Origin: Chenopodium formosanum
Lineage: Eukaryota > Streptophyta > Magnoliopsida > Caryophyllales > Amaranthaceae
Length of the DNA: 64,000 bases
NCBI GenBank assembly: GCA_024500155.1
Contig: CM044874.1
Span: forward strand, 44,924,384 to 44,988,383
Direction of reading: 5' to 3'
Shown one piece after another: positions 21,700-32,954 of the stretch (position 1 is its first letter; each line of letters opens with the position of its first letter). A program made the position numbers and the translations under genes. The notes under the pieces were generated by a model. That model had not been told where the DNA came from, did not search any database, and was given only the letters and a program-made list of their open reading frames with translations.

Positions 21700-23215
21700 G
21701 GTATTCATTCCACCCCAACCACCATCGAAAGCATTTGGGGTTGATGTGGAAGCCAGATCATACCCACCCGAGAGATATGGGTTGTATGGTGGGGTGCTAA
21801 TACATTGGGTAGGGTCGATGTTACCCTCCCAATAGGGGTAGTTATTGGAAGTGGGGTTGTTAGGGTCATAGGGCCCCTAATGGTTTACCGGACCCTCTTG
21901 AGGAGGGTGGTAGGGATAGTTAACATAGGGCGCTTGGATGCCCGCTTATACAAGATTATCATAACTCAAACTCCCGTAGTACCCCCATTGTTCAATGGAA
22001 ACTTGGTTATCACGGCGGATATCCTCGAGGGTACTACGGAGGGCATTCAAATCAAAGGGAGGAAAGGAAGAAGAGGAAGATACTTCACCTCCCCCGCTAA
22101 GGGGGGGAACGGTTTGCTCCGGGCAATGGACCGGTGGAGGATGAGGAACTGCACCTCGGGCTCGGGTTCTTCTCAATTCATTGGGAATGTGCTGCCGGGG
22201 GATCTTCCATTTAAGAGGAGTGGAGTGGTCCACCATAGTGAGAGAAGGGTTCGAAAGGACACACAATTTACCTCTTTATCCACTAAGAGGATAAACTTGC
22301 GCTTACTTGTGGTGTAGTTGATGAAGCGGTTGTGACGGAGAGCACTAAGGGAGAAAGAATAGGGAGGATACTCGTCGGTGACTTCCTTTCGGGTTTGGTG
22401 CACAAAGGGGGGCATTTCTATTTGTTCCTTGTAAGCTCTATTCTTCTAGAAAAAGGCAATGATAGTGATCATGCCCCCAATAAAAATATCGTAACATAGA
22501 CGGTTGTCCCGAGTATCCAAAAGCCTTTGGATGAAGGTGGAGGAGCATTGGAATTTGAGGCGCTGAGGGTTGTTTGCCAAAAATAGGCAAGATACCTCAT
22601 CCTTAACCATTGATCCGAGGTTTTCTTTGATGAACACGACATATTGTAGAAGCCGAGCAAAGTATCTCATCGCTATATGGATGATGTTGTTGACCTTGAA
22701 AGCGTTAGTTCGGAAACTATCCCTGGTGAATATGCTCCTCCACCACACTTGCTCGTTGTAAGGGATGATCTAGCCCGATCGCATGCTAATGGAAGATCTC
22801 GTTTAGATCACTCTCAGTTAGGGAGTGTTCCTCATTGAACATGCGAAAGTGTATCACAGGCTGAGGTTCCTCATCGTTAAACTCCGACTCTATGAATTCC
22901 TTGCGGAGAGAGGCACAGAATTCCAAAGTCACTCGCTCATAGGTGTGAGCGTAGAGGTAGATGAAGTCACCCCATCCAAAATTTTGTGGTAACCGGACTT
23001 CCTCATCCAAGATAATAAGCTTTTGCAACGTTGTAGGACAAAAGAACCTTGTTGATCAGATGGGACGATTGATGAGGGTCTTGTAGACGTCCCTAAAGTG
23101 CTCATTCGGAGCAATTATGCTATGATCATTTATGTCGGGAGGGGGCGGGAAATTCGTTGATGAAGATTCACCCACTCTCTTCCTCTTTTACTTGCTCTTG
23201 CCAAATACTATGATT
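21700..23215 (-). pseudogene. ATHILA ORF1-like protein, broken
   Basis: Minus-strand pieces in changing frames resemble the ATHILA ORF1 family (Pfam PF03078): LPQNFGWGDFIYLYAHTYER and TLEFCASLRKEF near 22900-23000, HFRMFNEEHSLTESDLNEIF near 22800, an IHIAMRYFARLLQYVVF part near 22640-22690, and a proline-rich, Ser/Phe-rich tail near 21950-22150. It lies downstream of integrase, where Athila elements keep an extra ORF sometimes called env-like. Stops and at least two frameshifts break it, so no product is expected. Function in the family is not settled; I saw no convincing signal peptide or membrane segment. Confidence 0.6.
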
Positions 23216-24700
23216 CTACAAAATTAGCAAGAGCTATCATTAGGAAAATTTGATAAGAGATAACATAAGAAGCTAGCCACGGCAAAAGTGTATGCATGCA
23301 ATTAGTTGCCTTGAGCTGTGAAATAGATGTAGAGGATAACAAAAATACAATTCAAGGCATAAATTGACACATTTAAACCAAGGCATGGGCAAGAAATCAT
23401 ATGACATTATATGTAAGTCCTAACAAAGTCTAGGAGAATTTTGGCATGATGTCCCCTAATTACGTGATAATCATTCACCAAACCATCAAAATCAAATAAA
23501 AAACAACAAGAATCAAACTCCAACAACATCCAACTCATGAGTTTCTCAATCATCAAATAGTAGCATGAACACCCTAGCATGAAATCAACATTTTTAAGAA
23601 AAGACATTGAGATCAAATAAAACCAAGGTATACATGCATAATCATGATAACAACAGGTTCTACTATCAATTACCAATCAATTGCAACAAGTAAATCCAAA
23701 GAACCACATGAATCAAACAAGCTATTACCAACAATTTCAAGAATATCACAATTCATATTAAAACATGCAAAACATTGTAAAACTATGAGATATTGAAGAA
23801 ATGAACTTGCAAAAGGTAGGAAAACCATACCACAACTGATTTTAAGTAAGTAGGAACCCAAAAAAAACCAAAGCACTCAAACCCTAGAAATTGGGGAAAA
23901 ATTGAAATATAGGATTTTTGTGTGGAATTTTGGGTGGAGATTGTAGAAATTCAGTATAGGATGGAAAATAAGTGAGAAAATGAGAATAATGGAGTGATTT
24001 TAATGGAGATGGGAGGTTTAAATTGGGTGTGGTAATGGAGTTTTAGAGTGAGAAGGAGAAGAGGAGAGAGAGAGGGTCAAATGAGGGTGAGATAAAAGAT
24101 GATGTTGCGCGGCTTTCCCTCATTAAAAAAAAACCCTGAAAAAGGTTCGGTCAAACATTACCTAGAGTTCGGTCGAACTTGCTCAAGGTTCGGTCGAACC
24201 TGCTCTCTAACTCTAAATTCACAAAGTGGGCAGAAAGTTTCCAGTTTTTGATTGCAAATGAGGTGCGGCCGAACTCAATATTGTTTGGGCAAACTAAGGT
24301 TCAGTTGAACCCCTTATGTGTTCGGTTGAACCCCTTATGTGTTCGGTCGAACCTACTCTGAATCCTTAATTTTTGCAATTCTAGCAAAAGTATTCAGATT
24401 TAGATTCCAGAGGAGGTGCGACTGAACTCAAGAAAGTTCGGGCAAACCTTTCATAAAGTTCAACTAAACCTTCAGGTAGTTCGGTCGAAACACCTAATTT
24501 TTACAAAAATGCTCATTTTGCAATAAAATATGCACAAACACCCCTTTTCAAAACACACTAAAACACTATACCATGATGCTAAGGCAAAGCATACCAAAAA
24601 TTCCAACACAGTACAATCAAAACTCAAAAATCCAATAATCCAAAATTGTAGATAGAAAAATAACAAAGCATCAATAAAATAAGAGAGTAGAAAAGGGTTA
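23216..24700 (-). other. spacer between integrase and ORF1, with GGTTCG words
   Basis: No coding function seen. From about 24140 to 24490 the sequence carries about ten copies of GTTCGGTCGAAC or close variants, the same word that fills U3 of this element's LTR. From 23400 to 24000 it is AT-rich without structure that I can name. Confidence 0.5.
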
Positions 24701-24706
24701 GAGACT

Positions 24707-24754
24707 CGGGTCGCCTCCCAGAAATGCTTTTGGTTTACGTCGTTAGCTCGACGT
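24707..24754 (-). promoter_or_regulatory. two-hairpin conserved block after pol
   Basis: On the minus strand, ACGTCG-AGCTAA-CGACGT (24754-24737) is followed by GGG-AGGCGA-CCC (24719-24708). The block lies after the integrase frame. Its order and loop match the block at 10151-10204 in the non-autonomous element. Confidence 0.6.
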
Positions 24755-24849
24755 TCCTTGAAATAATTAAGGAGGGTCAAATTGATAATGCATATCAAGA
24801 AGAGTCACATAAATTGGTTTATCACTTGGGAGTCCTTCGTAGTAGGGCT

Positions 24850-26090
24850 TGAGTCGGTGACCTTCACTTTAAATGGAGTATGGCCTCTTGGGAAATCTCA
24901 TAAGCGCCATATGGGAACTCCGTGATAATGTATGGCCCACTCCACCTTGACCTAAGCTTTCCCGGGAAAGGCTTCAAGCGGGAGTTTAATAGGAGGACTT
25001 TTTGGCCTTTGACAAATTCCTTCTTGACAATTTGAGCATCGTGTCAAGCCTTAGTCTGTGCCTTGTACATGCTTTCGCTATCGTAAGCATTCATCCTCAA
25101 CTCCTCTAAATCATGTAGCTCGAGAATCCTTTGTTCACCCGCACTATGGAGGTCAAAGTTGGTTTGTTTGATCGCCCAATGGGTTCGATGCTCCATCTCT
25201 AGGGGTAAGTGACAATTTTTCCCATAAACAAGCTTATAGGGAGTGGTCCAAGATCACTTTCAACTCCCTATTGGTGATCTCCACTTGACCACTCGTTTAG
25301 GGGTAGTAAGCAAGCCCTCGCTTATGAGACACTCCATATCTACCAAGAAGTCAAATGAAGGTGTGGTGCTTGAAATGTGACCCCCTATCACTAATTATGG
25401 TTCTTGGAACACCAAATCTTAGGAAAATTGCTTTCTTGAAAAGATTAACCACTACCTTAGAATCATTCGTAGGGGAAGTTACGACCTCCTCAGACTTAGA
25501 GACATAGTCAACGACAACCAAAATATACTTGTTCCCATGTGAAGAAATAAAAGGGCCCATGAAATCTATAGCCCACACATCAAAAACTTCCAGCTCAAGG
25601 ATGAGGTTTTGCAGCATTTCATCCCTCCTAGAAATATTCCCCATCCGTTGACATCTATCACAAGTCTTAACAAAAATCCAAGCATCCTTAAATAGAGAAG
25701 GCCAAAAGATCATAGATTGTAGAACCTTTGAGGCGGTCTTTTGAGAACTCATATGCCCACTACAAGGAGAAGAGTGGCACGTATGCAGAACACTTTGAAC
25801 CTCGTCGTTGGGGACGCATCTCCTAAACAAGCCATCGACCCCTCTCTTCAATAAAATAGGATCATCCCCAATGTATCTCTTGGCCTCATGCTTGAGTCTT
25901 TGACGTTGTTGTGAAGTGAAATCCGGAGGTACGACACTACAAGCCAAATAATTTACAATATCCACATACCATGGCTTCAACTTCACCTTAAGGACATATA
26001 GCAAATCATCCCTTAGAGCATCCTCTATTGGCAAACCATCATCTTGAAACCTAGCACCGCCCAACCCTGAAAGGTGATCCGTCACCGCAT
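24850..26090 (-). pseudogene. pol: integrase of the Athila element, broken at the C-terminus
   Basis: A 245-codon open stretch (26085-25351) holds the zinc-binding part (LHTCHSSPCSGHMS ... CDRCQRMGN) and the start of the catalytic core: the first Asp in DVWAIDFMGPF and the second in IISDRGSHF. The Glu region (SGQVEITNREL) follows after a stop and in a decayed frame near 25290. The rest to about 24850 is recognisable only in pieces (e.g. LRSRWSGPYIITEF, the usual C-terminal integrase part). Integrase inserts the cDNA into the genome. Stops and frameshifts after 25351 would prevent a working enzyme. Confidence 0.8.
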
Positions 26091-26630
26091 TCTCGGCTCC
26101 CTTCTTGTCTCTTCTCTCATAATCGAAGTCTTGGAGAAGTAAAACCTATCTTAACAACCTCAGTTTAGCTTCCTTCTTTCCTATCAAATATTAGAAAGCC
26201 GAGTGGTCAGTATACACCATTGTCTTAGAACCAATGAGGTAGGTTCTAAACTTCTCAAATGAGTGACTAACCGCTAAGAACTCATTCTCGGTAGTTGTGT
26301 AGTTTTGTTGGGCATCATTAAGAGTTTTAGACAAATAGTGTATGACATAAAGGTTCCCATCCTTTCGTTGCCCAAGAACCGATCCAATAGCCTCGTCGCT
26401 TGCATCGCACATGAGTTCAAATGGAAGAGACCAATCCGGACTTTGGACATTAGGAACTTTGCAAAGTGCTTCTTTCAACCTACAAAAAGACTCTTGACAA
26501 GAATCATCAAACAAAAACTCTTTATCTTGTTGCAATAGGGATGTGAGAGGCTTAGCAATAAATGAAAAATCTTTTATAAAGCACCAATAGAACCCGGCAT
26601 GGCCGAGAAAAGATCTCACTTCCCTCACAT
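26091..26630 (-). pseudogene. pol: RNase H of the Athila element
   Basis: An open stretch (26628-26191) begins with the RT connection (SFLGHAGFY, FIKDFSFIAKPL) and contains RNase H motifs FELMCDASDEAIGSVLGQRK (first Asp), a TTENEFLAV Glu motif and VYTDHSAF (third Asp). This domain degrades the RNA template during cDNA synthesis. A stop follows at about 26189, before the usual continuation into integrase at 26085. The residues themselves look intact; the loss of function lies in the upstream RT and the downstream stops. Confidence 0.8.
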
Positions 26631-27180
26631 TGGCCGAGAAAATTTACATCATGCAATGTTGGAATGTTGCGGGGGCATTACAAACCCCAAAAGGCATCCT
26701 ACTATACGCATAAGTACCATAAGGGCATGTGAAAGTCGTCTTCTCTTTATCCTTACGGTCAATCGGGATTTGTAAAAATCCCGAGTAACCATCAAGGGAA
26801 CAATAGAAGGAATTCTTTGTAAGGCTTTCCAACATTTGATCAATGAACGGTAGTGGAAAATGATCTTTGCATGTACTTGTGCTAAGTTGGCGATAGCCAA
26901 TACACATGCGCCAACCGGTAACAAGCCTAGTAAGAACTAGTTGATCATGATCATTTTTCACTACCGTCATGCACCCTTTCTTAGGCACTACTTGTACGGG
27001 AGGTACCCAATCACTATGAGCAATTGGGTAAATAATTCCCGCATAAAGAAGATTAGTCACTTTCTTCCGCACAACCTCTTGCATGGAAGGGTTAAGCTTT
27101 CTTCACCTTTGTCTAACGGGTTTGGAATCTCCCTCTAGGTTTCTTCACCTTTCACCTTAGATATCATCAATGGTATAACC
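26631..27180 (-). pseudogene. pol: reverse transcriptase, catalytic box deleted
   Basis: The frame 27084-26644 has the fingers and palm motifs: GIIYPIAHSDWVPPVQVVPK, GWRMCIGYRQL, DHFPLPFIDQML, the first catalytic Asp region (CSLDGYSGFLQIPI) and MPFGVCNAPATFQ. After MM, stop, IFS, the sequence jumps straight to VREVRSFLGHAGFY. In the family about 85 residues lie between these, with the FMDD catalytic pair. A near-repeat TTTTCTCGGCCA flanks the join on both sides, so deletion by microhomology is likely. The part before 27084 (about 27180-27100) reads as the RKHKK..GYTIDDI segment, cut by the copia array at 27224. Confidence 0.85.
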
Positions 27181-27219
27181 CAAATATTTCTTGTGTTTTC
27201 TCAAAACATTGTTCAAGAG

Positions 27220-27224
27220 GGAGG
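27220..27224 (+). repeat. target site duplication of the copia array, left
   Basis: GGAGG precedes the first LTR; GGATG (34236-34240) follows the last. With one mismatch they fit a 5-bp duplication. The Athila reading on the two sides joins across them. Confidence 0.7.
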
Positions 27225-27882
27225 TGTAAAATTGTGACTCAAAATCTAGTAGGGCTGACTTTGAACGCTTATATCTCTCAAACTACAATTTATTTTGAAA
27301 TTATTCAAGTTAAAAGTGATAGCTTGTTTAAATAGCTTTCCAACGATAGGTTATATGCCCAATTATGATAAAAAACGAGAAAGTTATGACCGTTTTAGGA
27401 AAACCTGACGAAGCTAGAAATTTTCAACGAGGCTGCGAGCTATAGGTCTATGCGAGTGAGCTATAGCTAGGCCCTATGAGAACTTGCAGCAGGCATGAGC
27501 TACCTGCCGAGCTATAGCTTGGTAGTTAGGTTATTCTAGGATAATTTATGGAATATTTCCTAAAATTATATTTTTTCAATGACGACAATTTAAGTGTACT
27601 TGGGGAACAATCTTAGGGTTTTATTAGGGTTTCCTTATGTTATAAAAGGACCCTTTAGTTGATCATTTAGATCATACCTTTTTTTTGAGCCATTAGATTT
27701 AGGACTCCTCGTATTATTCTCTTGTTTCTTTCTCCATTATAGTGAAGAAGCTCTCGAATCCCCCACTCGTGGATGTAGGTCTATTTGGACCAAACCACGT
27801 TAATCCTTGTGTTTTTCTCGTTCTTAATTTCATTGACTTGTTCCGCATTAATCAAACGTAATTACACCCTTAATTCCTAACA
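27225..27882 (+). repeat. LTR1 of the copia array
   Basis: 658 bp, TGTAAAATTG to TTCCTAACA. TATA box TATAAAAG at 27641-27648. Three GAGCTATAGCTC-like palindromes at about 27436-27527. Very close to LTR2. Confidence 0.9.
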
Positions 27883-27884
27883 AG

Positions 27885-27897
27885 TGGTATAAGAGCC
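27885..27897 (+). promoter_or_regulatory. primer binding site 1, initiator tRNA-Met type
   Basis: TGGTATAAGAGCC lies two bases after LTR1 and matches the TGGTATCAGAGCC site of plant copia elements with one change. The equivalents are TGGTAACAGAGCC (29983) and TGGTATTAGAGGC (32110). Confidence 0.85.
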
Positions 27898-27949
27898 AAG
27901 GTTTTAAGGTCTTAAGGTTTAGGTGTTTATAGATTAGTTTGATTTAATT

Positions 27950-28728
27950 ATGCTAATGAAATTGGATATTGAGAAATTCGATAGACAAGTGAACTTTGGC
28001 CATTGGCAATTGAATATGAAAGCAATCTTGGTTCAAAGTGGCTGTCACAAGGCTCTTGAAGGTGTATCCAACAAGCCTTCGGGCAAGACGGTGAATACGT
28101 GGGAGGAGATCGATTTGAAGGCTCTTTCGGCAATTCAATTATGTCTCTTTGATGATTATTTTAGAGAGGTTGCCAAGGGGACGACTTCTGCAGGTTTGTG
28201 GTTGAAGTTGGAGTCACTTTATATGACAAAGAGCGTGACCAACCGTTTACTACTCAAATCTAGACTTCATGATCTTCGTCTAGAAGAAGGTAAATCGCTT
28301 AAATCTTATTTAGTTGAATTCTTCTCTATTATTATGGATTTGCAAAATATCGATGTTGAGATCGATGATGAGGATATGGATATTAGGTTGTTGTGTTCTT
28401 TACCACCTACGTATAAGCATTTTCGAGATATTTTATTGTATGGTAGAAATGATTTGAGTTTGGAGGATGTTAAGGATACCTTAACTCAAAGAGATTTAAT
28501 TGACAATAAATTGGTTAATAAATCTAATAATCTGGCTCAAAATAATTCTTTAGTTGCTCATGGTGGTAATAAGAATTTTTGTAAAGGAAAAGTTTGTAAC
28601 TATTGTCATGTGAAGGTCATATCAAAGCCGAGTGTTGGAAATTAAAGAAGAAGAATGAGGAGAAGTCCAATGATGACAAATCCGGAAATATGGCCAACAA
28701 CGATGATTATTATGTTTATGCACTTTAG
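27950..28728 (+). pseudogene. gag: copia-like gag, body 1, frameshifted in the zinc knuckle
   Basis: The frame is open from the ATG at 27950 for 231 codons. It has the copia gag layout: an N-terminal DIEKFDRQVNFGHWQLNMKA, AGLWLKLESLY, TNRLLLKSRLHDLRLEEGKS and SLPPTYKHFRDILLYG (UBN2-like fold), then the zinc knuckle. One G is missing near 28615 compared with body 2, so CNYCHVK runs out of frame just before the GH..C half. Without it the frame would end at 28726-28728 after an acidic tail. Gag forms the particle that packages RNA; the knuckle binds nucleic acid. No protease, integrase or RT follows. Confidence 0.85.
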
Positions 28729-29324
28729 GGTTAAGAGCTTTGGGGTTGCGGTTTTTACGATCTCTTCATGATAAGTTCCCCTTTGAGATCTCTTGGTAAA
28801 ATAAGAAACCGTGTGGATTTTTGGTATGGAGTCTATGATAGATTGCTTTTGATTTTTTTTGTAATAAAGTAGCAATCTTGGTTATGCATTAGATTTTGTT
28901 CTAGTTATGCTATTTCTTAACTCAATTTTGGTACTTTTGTGATTTACTAAGTACAATTGCAATTTAGAAATTTTTGATGTAATTTTTATTTTTCTATAAT
29001 TGCTTGAGTTTTTTTGGTTTTATTTTTTTGAGATGAATAAGTGTTTGAAGAGAGTATGGTCAATTTTTATAAGCATGCTTAGCGTCGGGACATTATACTC
29101 TCAATCTAGGCCATATGATGGTTTTGTGTACGAAATTTTGTGTTCAAAGACGCACCGGTTCACAAGTTATGGAAGATGTCCGTTTGGTGATAGCCTAATG
29201 TGAGTAGGCTTATGTAGTTTTGTTTAAGGTGAAGGTTTTCTGTTTTATTATGAGCATTACTTCTTGGGTTTTGGTTCAAGGTGGAATAACCTTGTTTTTG
29301 GCGATTTCAAGTCAAGGTGGAGGT
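28729..29324 (+). other. 3' non-coding part of body 1
   Basis: About 600 bp before LTR2. A 67-codon frame (29000-29203) is kept in body 2 but lost in body 3, so it is probably chance. At the end, ACCTTG (29289) can pair with CAAGGT (29313) of the polypurine tract. Confidence 0.6.
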
Positions 29325-29980
29325 TGTTAAATTGTGACTCGAAATCTAGTAGCGCTGACTTTGAACGCTTATATCTCTAAAAATACAATATTTTGAAATT
29401 ATTCAAGTTAAAAGTGATAGCTTGTTTCAATAGCTTTCCAACGATAGGTTATATGCCCAATTATGATAAAAAACGAGAAACTTATGACCGTTTTAGGAAA
29501 ACCTGACGAAGCTAGAAATTTTCAACGAGACTGCGAGCTATAGGTCTATGCGAGTGAGCTATAGCTAGGCCCTATGAGAACTTGCAGCAGGCATGAGCTA
29601 CCTGCCGAGCTATAGCTTGGTAGTTAGGTTATTCTAGGATAATTTATGGAATATTTCCTAAAATTATATTTTTTCAATGACGACAATTTAAGTGTACTTG
29701 GGGAACAATCTTAGGGTTTTATTAGGGTTTCCTTATGTTATAAAAGGACCCTTTAGTTGATCATTTAGATCATACCTTTTTTTTGAGCCATTAGATTTAG
29801 GACTCCTCGTATTATTCTCTTGTTTCTTTCTCCATTATAGTGAAGAAGCTCTCGAATCCCCCACTAGTGGATGTAGGTCTATTTGGACCAAACCACGTTA
29901 ATCCTTGTGTTTTTCTCGTTCTTAATTTCATTGACTTGTTCCGCATTAATCAAACATAATTACACCCTTAATTCCTAACA
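29325..29980 (+). repeat. LTR2 of the copia array
   Basis: 656 bp, TGTTAAATTG to TTCCTAACA, preceded by the polypurine tract CAAGGTGGAGGT. Nearly identical to LTR1 and clearly different from LTR3 and LTR4 in U3. Confidence 0.9.
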
Positions 29981-30047
29981 AGTGGTAACAGAGCCAAGGT
30001 TTTAAGGTCTTAAGGTTTAGGTGTTTATAGATTAGTTTGATTTAATT

Positions 30048-30827
30048 ATGCTAATGAAATTGGATATTGAGAAATTCGATAGACAAGTGAACTTTGGCCA
30101 TTGGCAATTGAAGATGAAAGCAATCTTGGTTTAAAGTGGCTGTCACAAGGCTCTTGAAGGTGTATTCAACAAGCCTTCGGGCAAGACGTTTAATACGTGG
30201 GAGGAGATCGATTTGAAGGCTCTTTCGGCAATTCAATTATGTCTCTCTGATGATTTTTGTAGAGAGGTTGCCAAGGAGACGACTTCTGCAGGTTTGTGGT
30301 TGAAGTTGGAGTCACTTTATATGACAAAGAGCGTGACCAACCGTTTACTACTCAAATCTAGACTTCATGGCCCTCGTCTAGAAGAAGGTAAATCGCTTAA
30401 ATCTTATTTAGTTGAGTTCTTCTCTATTATTATGGATTTGCAAAATATCGATGTTGAGATCGATGATGAGGATATGGCTATTAGGTTGTTGTGTTCTTTA
30501 CCACCTACGTATAAGCATTTTCGAGATATTTTATTGTATGGTAGAGATGATTTGAGTTTGGAGGATGTTAAGGATACCTTAACTCAAAGAGATTTAATTG
30601 ACAATAAATTGGTTAATAAATCTAATAATCCGGCTCAAAATAATGCTTTAGTTGCTCATGGTGCTAATAAGAATTTTTGTAAAGGAAAACTTTGTAACTA
30701 TTGTCATGTGAAGGGTCATATCAAAGCCGAGTGTTGGAAATTAAAGAAGAAGAATGAGGAGAAGTCCAATGAGGACAAATCCGCAAATATGGCCAACAAC
30801 GATGATGATTATGATTATGCACTTTAG
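30048..30827 (+). pseudogene. gag: copia-like gag, body 2, one early stop
   Basis: The frame equals body 1 from the ATG at 30048 to the stop at 30825-30827 (259 codons) but has TAA at 30132, a C-to-T change of the Gln codon kept as CAA in bodies 1 and 3. Apart from that it is open and holds the full zinc knuckle CNYCHVKGHIKAECWK (C-x2-C-x4-H-x4-C) and a C-terminal acidic tail (NNDDDYDYAL). It is the best preserved gag of the array; one substitution separates it from an open frame. An ATG at 30213 could start a shorter product without the N-terminal part. Confidence 0.85.
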
Positions 30828-31424
30828 GGTTAAGAGCTTTGGGGTTGTGGTTTTTACGATCTCTTCATGATAAGTTCCCCTTTGTGATCTCTTGGTAAAA
30901 CGAGAAACCGTGTGGATTTTTGGTATGGAGTTTATAATAGATTGCTTTTGATTTTTTTTTGTAATAAAGTAGCAATCTTGGTTATGCATTAGATTTTTTT
31001 CTAGTTATGCTATTTCTTAACTCAATTTTGGTACTTTTGTGATTTACTAAGTACAATTGCAATTTAGAAATTTTTGATGTAATTTTTATTTTTCTATAAT
31101 TGCTTGAGTTTTTTTGGTTTTATTTGTTTGAGATGAAGAAGTGTTTGAAGAGAGTATGGTCAATTTTTATAAGCATGCTTTGCGTCGGGACATTATACTC
31201 TCAATCTAGGCCATATGATGGTTTTGTGTACGGAATTTTGTGTTCAGAGACGAACCGGTTCACAAGTTATGGAAGATGTCCGTTTGGTGATAGCCTAATG
31301 TGAGTAGGCTTATGCAGTTTTGTTTAAGGTGGAGGTTTTATGTTTTATTATAAGCATTACTTCTTACGTTTTGGTTCAAGATGGAATAACCTTGTTTTTG
31401 GCGATTTCAAGTCAAGGTGGAGGT
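30828..31424 (+). other. 3' non-coding part of body 2
   Basis: Matches 28729-29324 closely, including the 67-codon frame (31100-31303) and the polypurine tract at 31411-31424. No other feature seen. Confidence 0.6.
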
Positions 31425-32107
31425 TGTTAAATTGTGACTCGAAATCTAGTAGCGCTGCCTTTGAACGCCTATATCTCTCAAACTAAGAGTTAATTTGTGA
31501 TTATTAAAGTTGGAGGTGATAGCTTGGTTCAAGAGCTTTCCAACAATAGGTTATATGCTCAATTCTGATAAGAAACGAGAAAGTTATGACCGTTTTAGAA
31601 AAACCTGACGAAGCTGGAAATTTACAACGAGGCTGCGAGCTATAGCTCTATGCGAGTGAGCTATAGCTCTGCCCAATGAAGACTTGCGGCCGACATGAGC
31701 TAGCTGCCGAGTTATAGCTCGATAGTTAGGTTATTCTAGGATATTTTATGAAATATTTCATAAAATTATATCTTTTCTATGACGGCTATTTGAGTATACT
31801 TGGGGACCAATATTAGGGTTTTATTAGGGGTTTCCTTGTGTTATAAAAGGACCCTTTATTTGATCATTTAGATCATACCTTTTTTTTTGAGCCATTAGAT
31901 TTAGGACTCCTCGTATTATTCTCTTGTTTCTTTCTCCATTATACTGAAGAAGTTCTCAAATCCCCCACTCGTGGATGTAGGTCTATTTGGACCGAACCAC
32001 GTGAATCCTTGTGTTGTTTCTTTATCTTCTTTATTGTTTTTCTCGTTCTTAATTTCATTGACTTGTTCCTCATTAATTAAACACAATTACACCCTTAATT
32101 CCTAACA
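31425..32107 (+). repeat. LTR3 of the copia array
   Basis: 683 bp, TGTTAAATTG to TTCCTAACA. Its U3 (e.g. GTTGGAGGTGATAGCTTGG) and an extra insertion near 32020 ('tttctttatcttctttattg') are shared with LTR4 but not with LTR1 or LTR2. Confidence 0.9.
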
Positions 32108-32174
32108 AGTGGTATTAGAGGCAAGGTTGTAAGGTCTTAAGGTTTAGGTGTTTATAGATTAGTTTGATTTAATT

Positions 32175-32954
32175 ATGTTAATGAAATTGGATATTGAGAA
32201 ATTCAATAGGCATGTGAACTTTGGCCATTGGCAATTGAAGATGAAAGCCATCTTGGTTCAAAGTGGCTGTCACAAAGGTCTTGAAGGTGTATCCAACAAG
32301 TCTTTGGGCAAGACGATGAATACGTGGGAGGAGATCGATTTGAAGGCTCTTTCGGCAATTCAATTAAGTCGCTCTGATAATTTTTTTAGAAAGGTTGCCA
32401 AGGAGACGATTTCTGCAGGTTTGTGGTTGAAGTTGGAGTCACTTTATAGGACAAAGAGCGTGACCAACCGTTTACTACTCAAACTAGACTTCATGATCTT
32501 CGTCTAGAAGAAGGTAAATCGCTTAAATTTTATTTAGATGAATTCTTCTCTATTATTTTATGATTTGCAAAATATCGATGTTGTGATCGATGATGAGGTT
32601 ATGGCTATTAGGTTGTTGTGTTCTTTACCACCTACGTATAAGCATTTTCGAGATACTTTATTGTAGGGTAGAGATGATTTGAGTTTGGAGGATGTTAAGG
32701 ATACCTTAACTTAAAGAGATTTAATTGACAATAAATTGGTTAATAAATCTAATAATCCGACTCAAAATAACGCTTTAGTTGCTCATGGTGGTAATAAGAA
32801 TTTTTGTAAAGGAAAAGTTTGTAACTATTGTCATGTGAAAAGTCATATTAAAGCCGAGTGTTGGAAATTAAAGAAGAAGAATGAGGAGAAGTCCAATGAG
32901 GACAAATCCGCAAATATGGCCAACAACGATGATGATTATGATTATGCACTTTAG
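32175..32954 (+). pseudogene. gag: copia-like gag, body 3, most decayed
   Basis: The same gag starts at the ATG at 32175 and is open for 110 codons. A 1-bp deletion at about 32482 (CTCAAACTAG against CTCAAATCTAG) shifts it. Further damage follows: an extra base near 32560, TAG at about 32665 and TAA at about 32710. The last part (32736-32954) is open again with a knuckle CNYCHVKSHIKAECWK, where Gly before His is Ser. It is older or freer to decay than bodies 1 and 2. Confidence 0.85.

Noticed and set aside
21805..22317. 170-codon plus-strand ORF with Arg/Gly-rich text
   Set aside because: Minus-strand frames here match the ATHILA ORF1-like tail, so the plus-strand frame is a shadow.
29000..29203. 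67-codon ORF conserved between bodies 1 and 2 of the copia array (31100-31303)
   Set aside because: The bodies are near-identical by duplication, so conservation is uninformative; it is lost in body 3.
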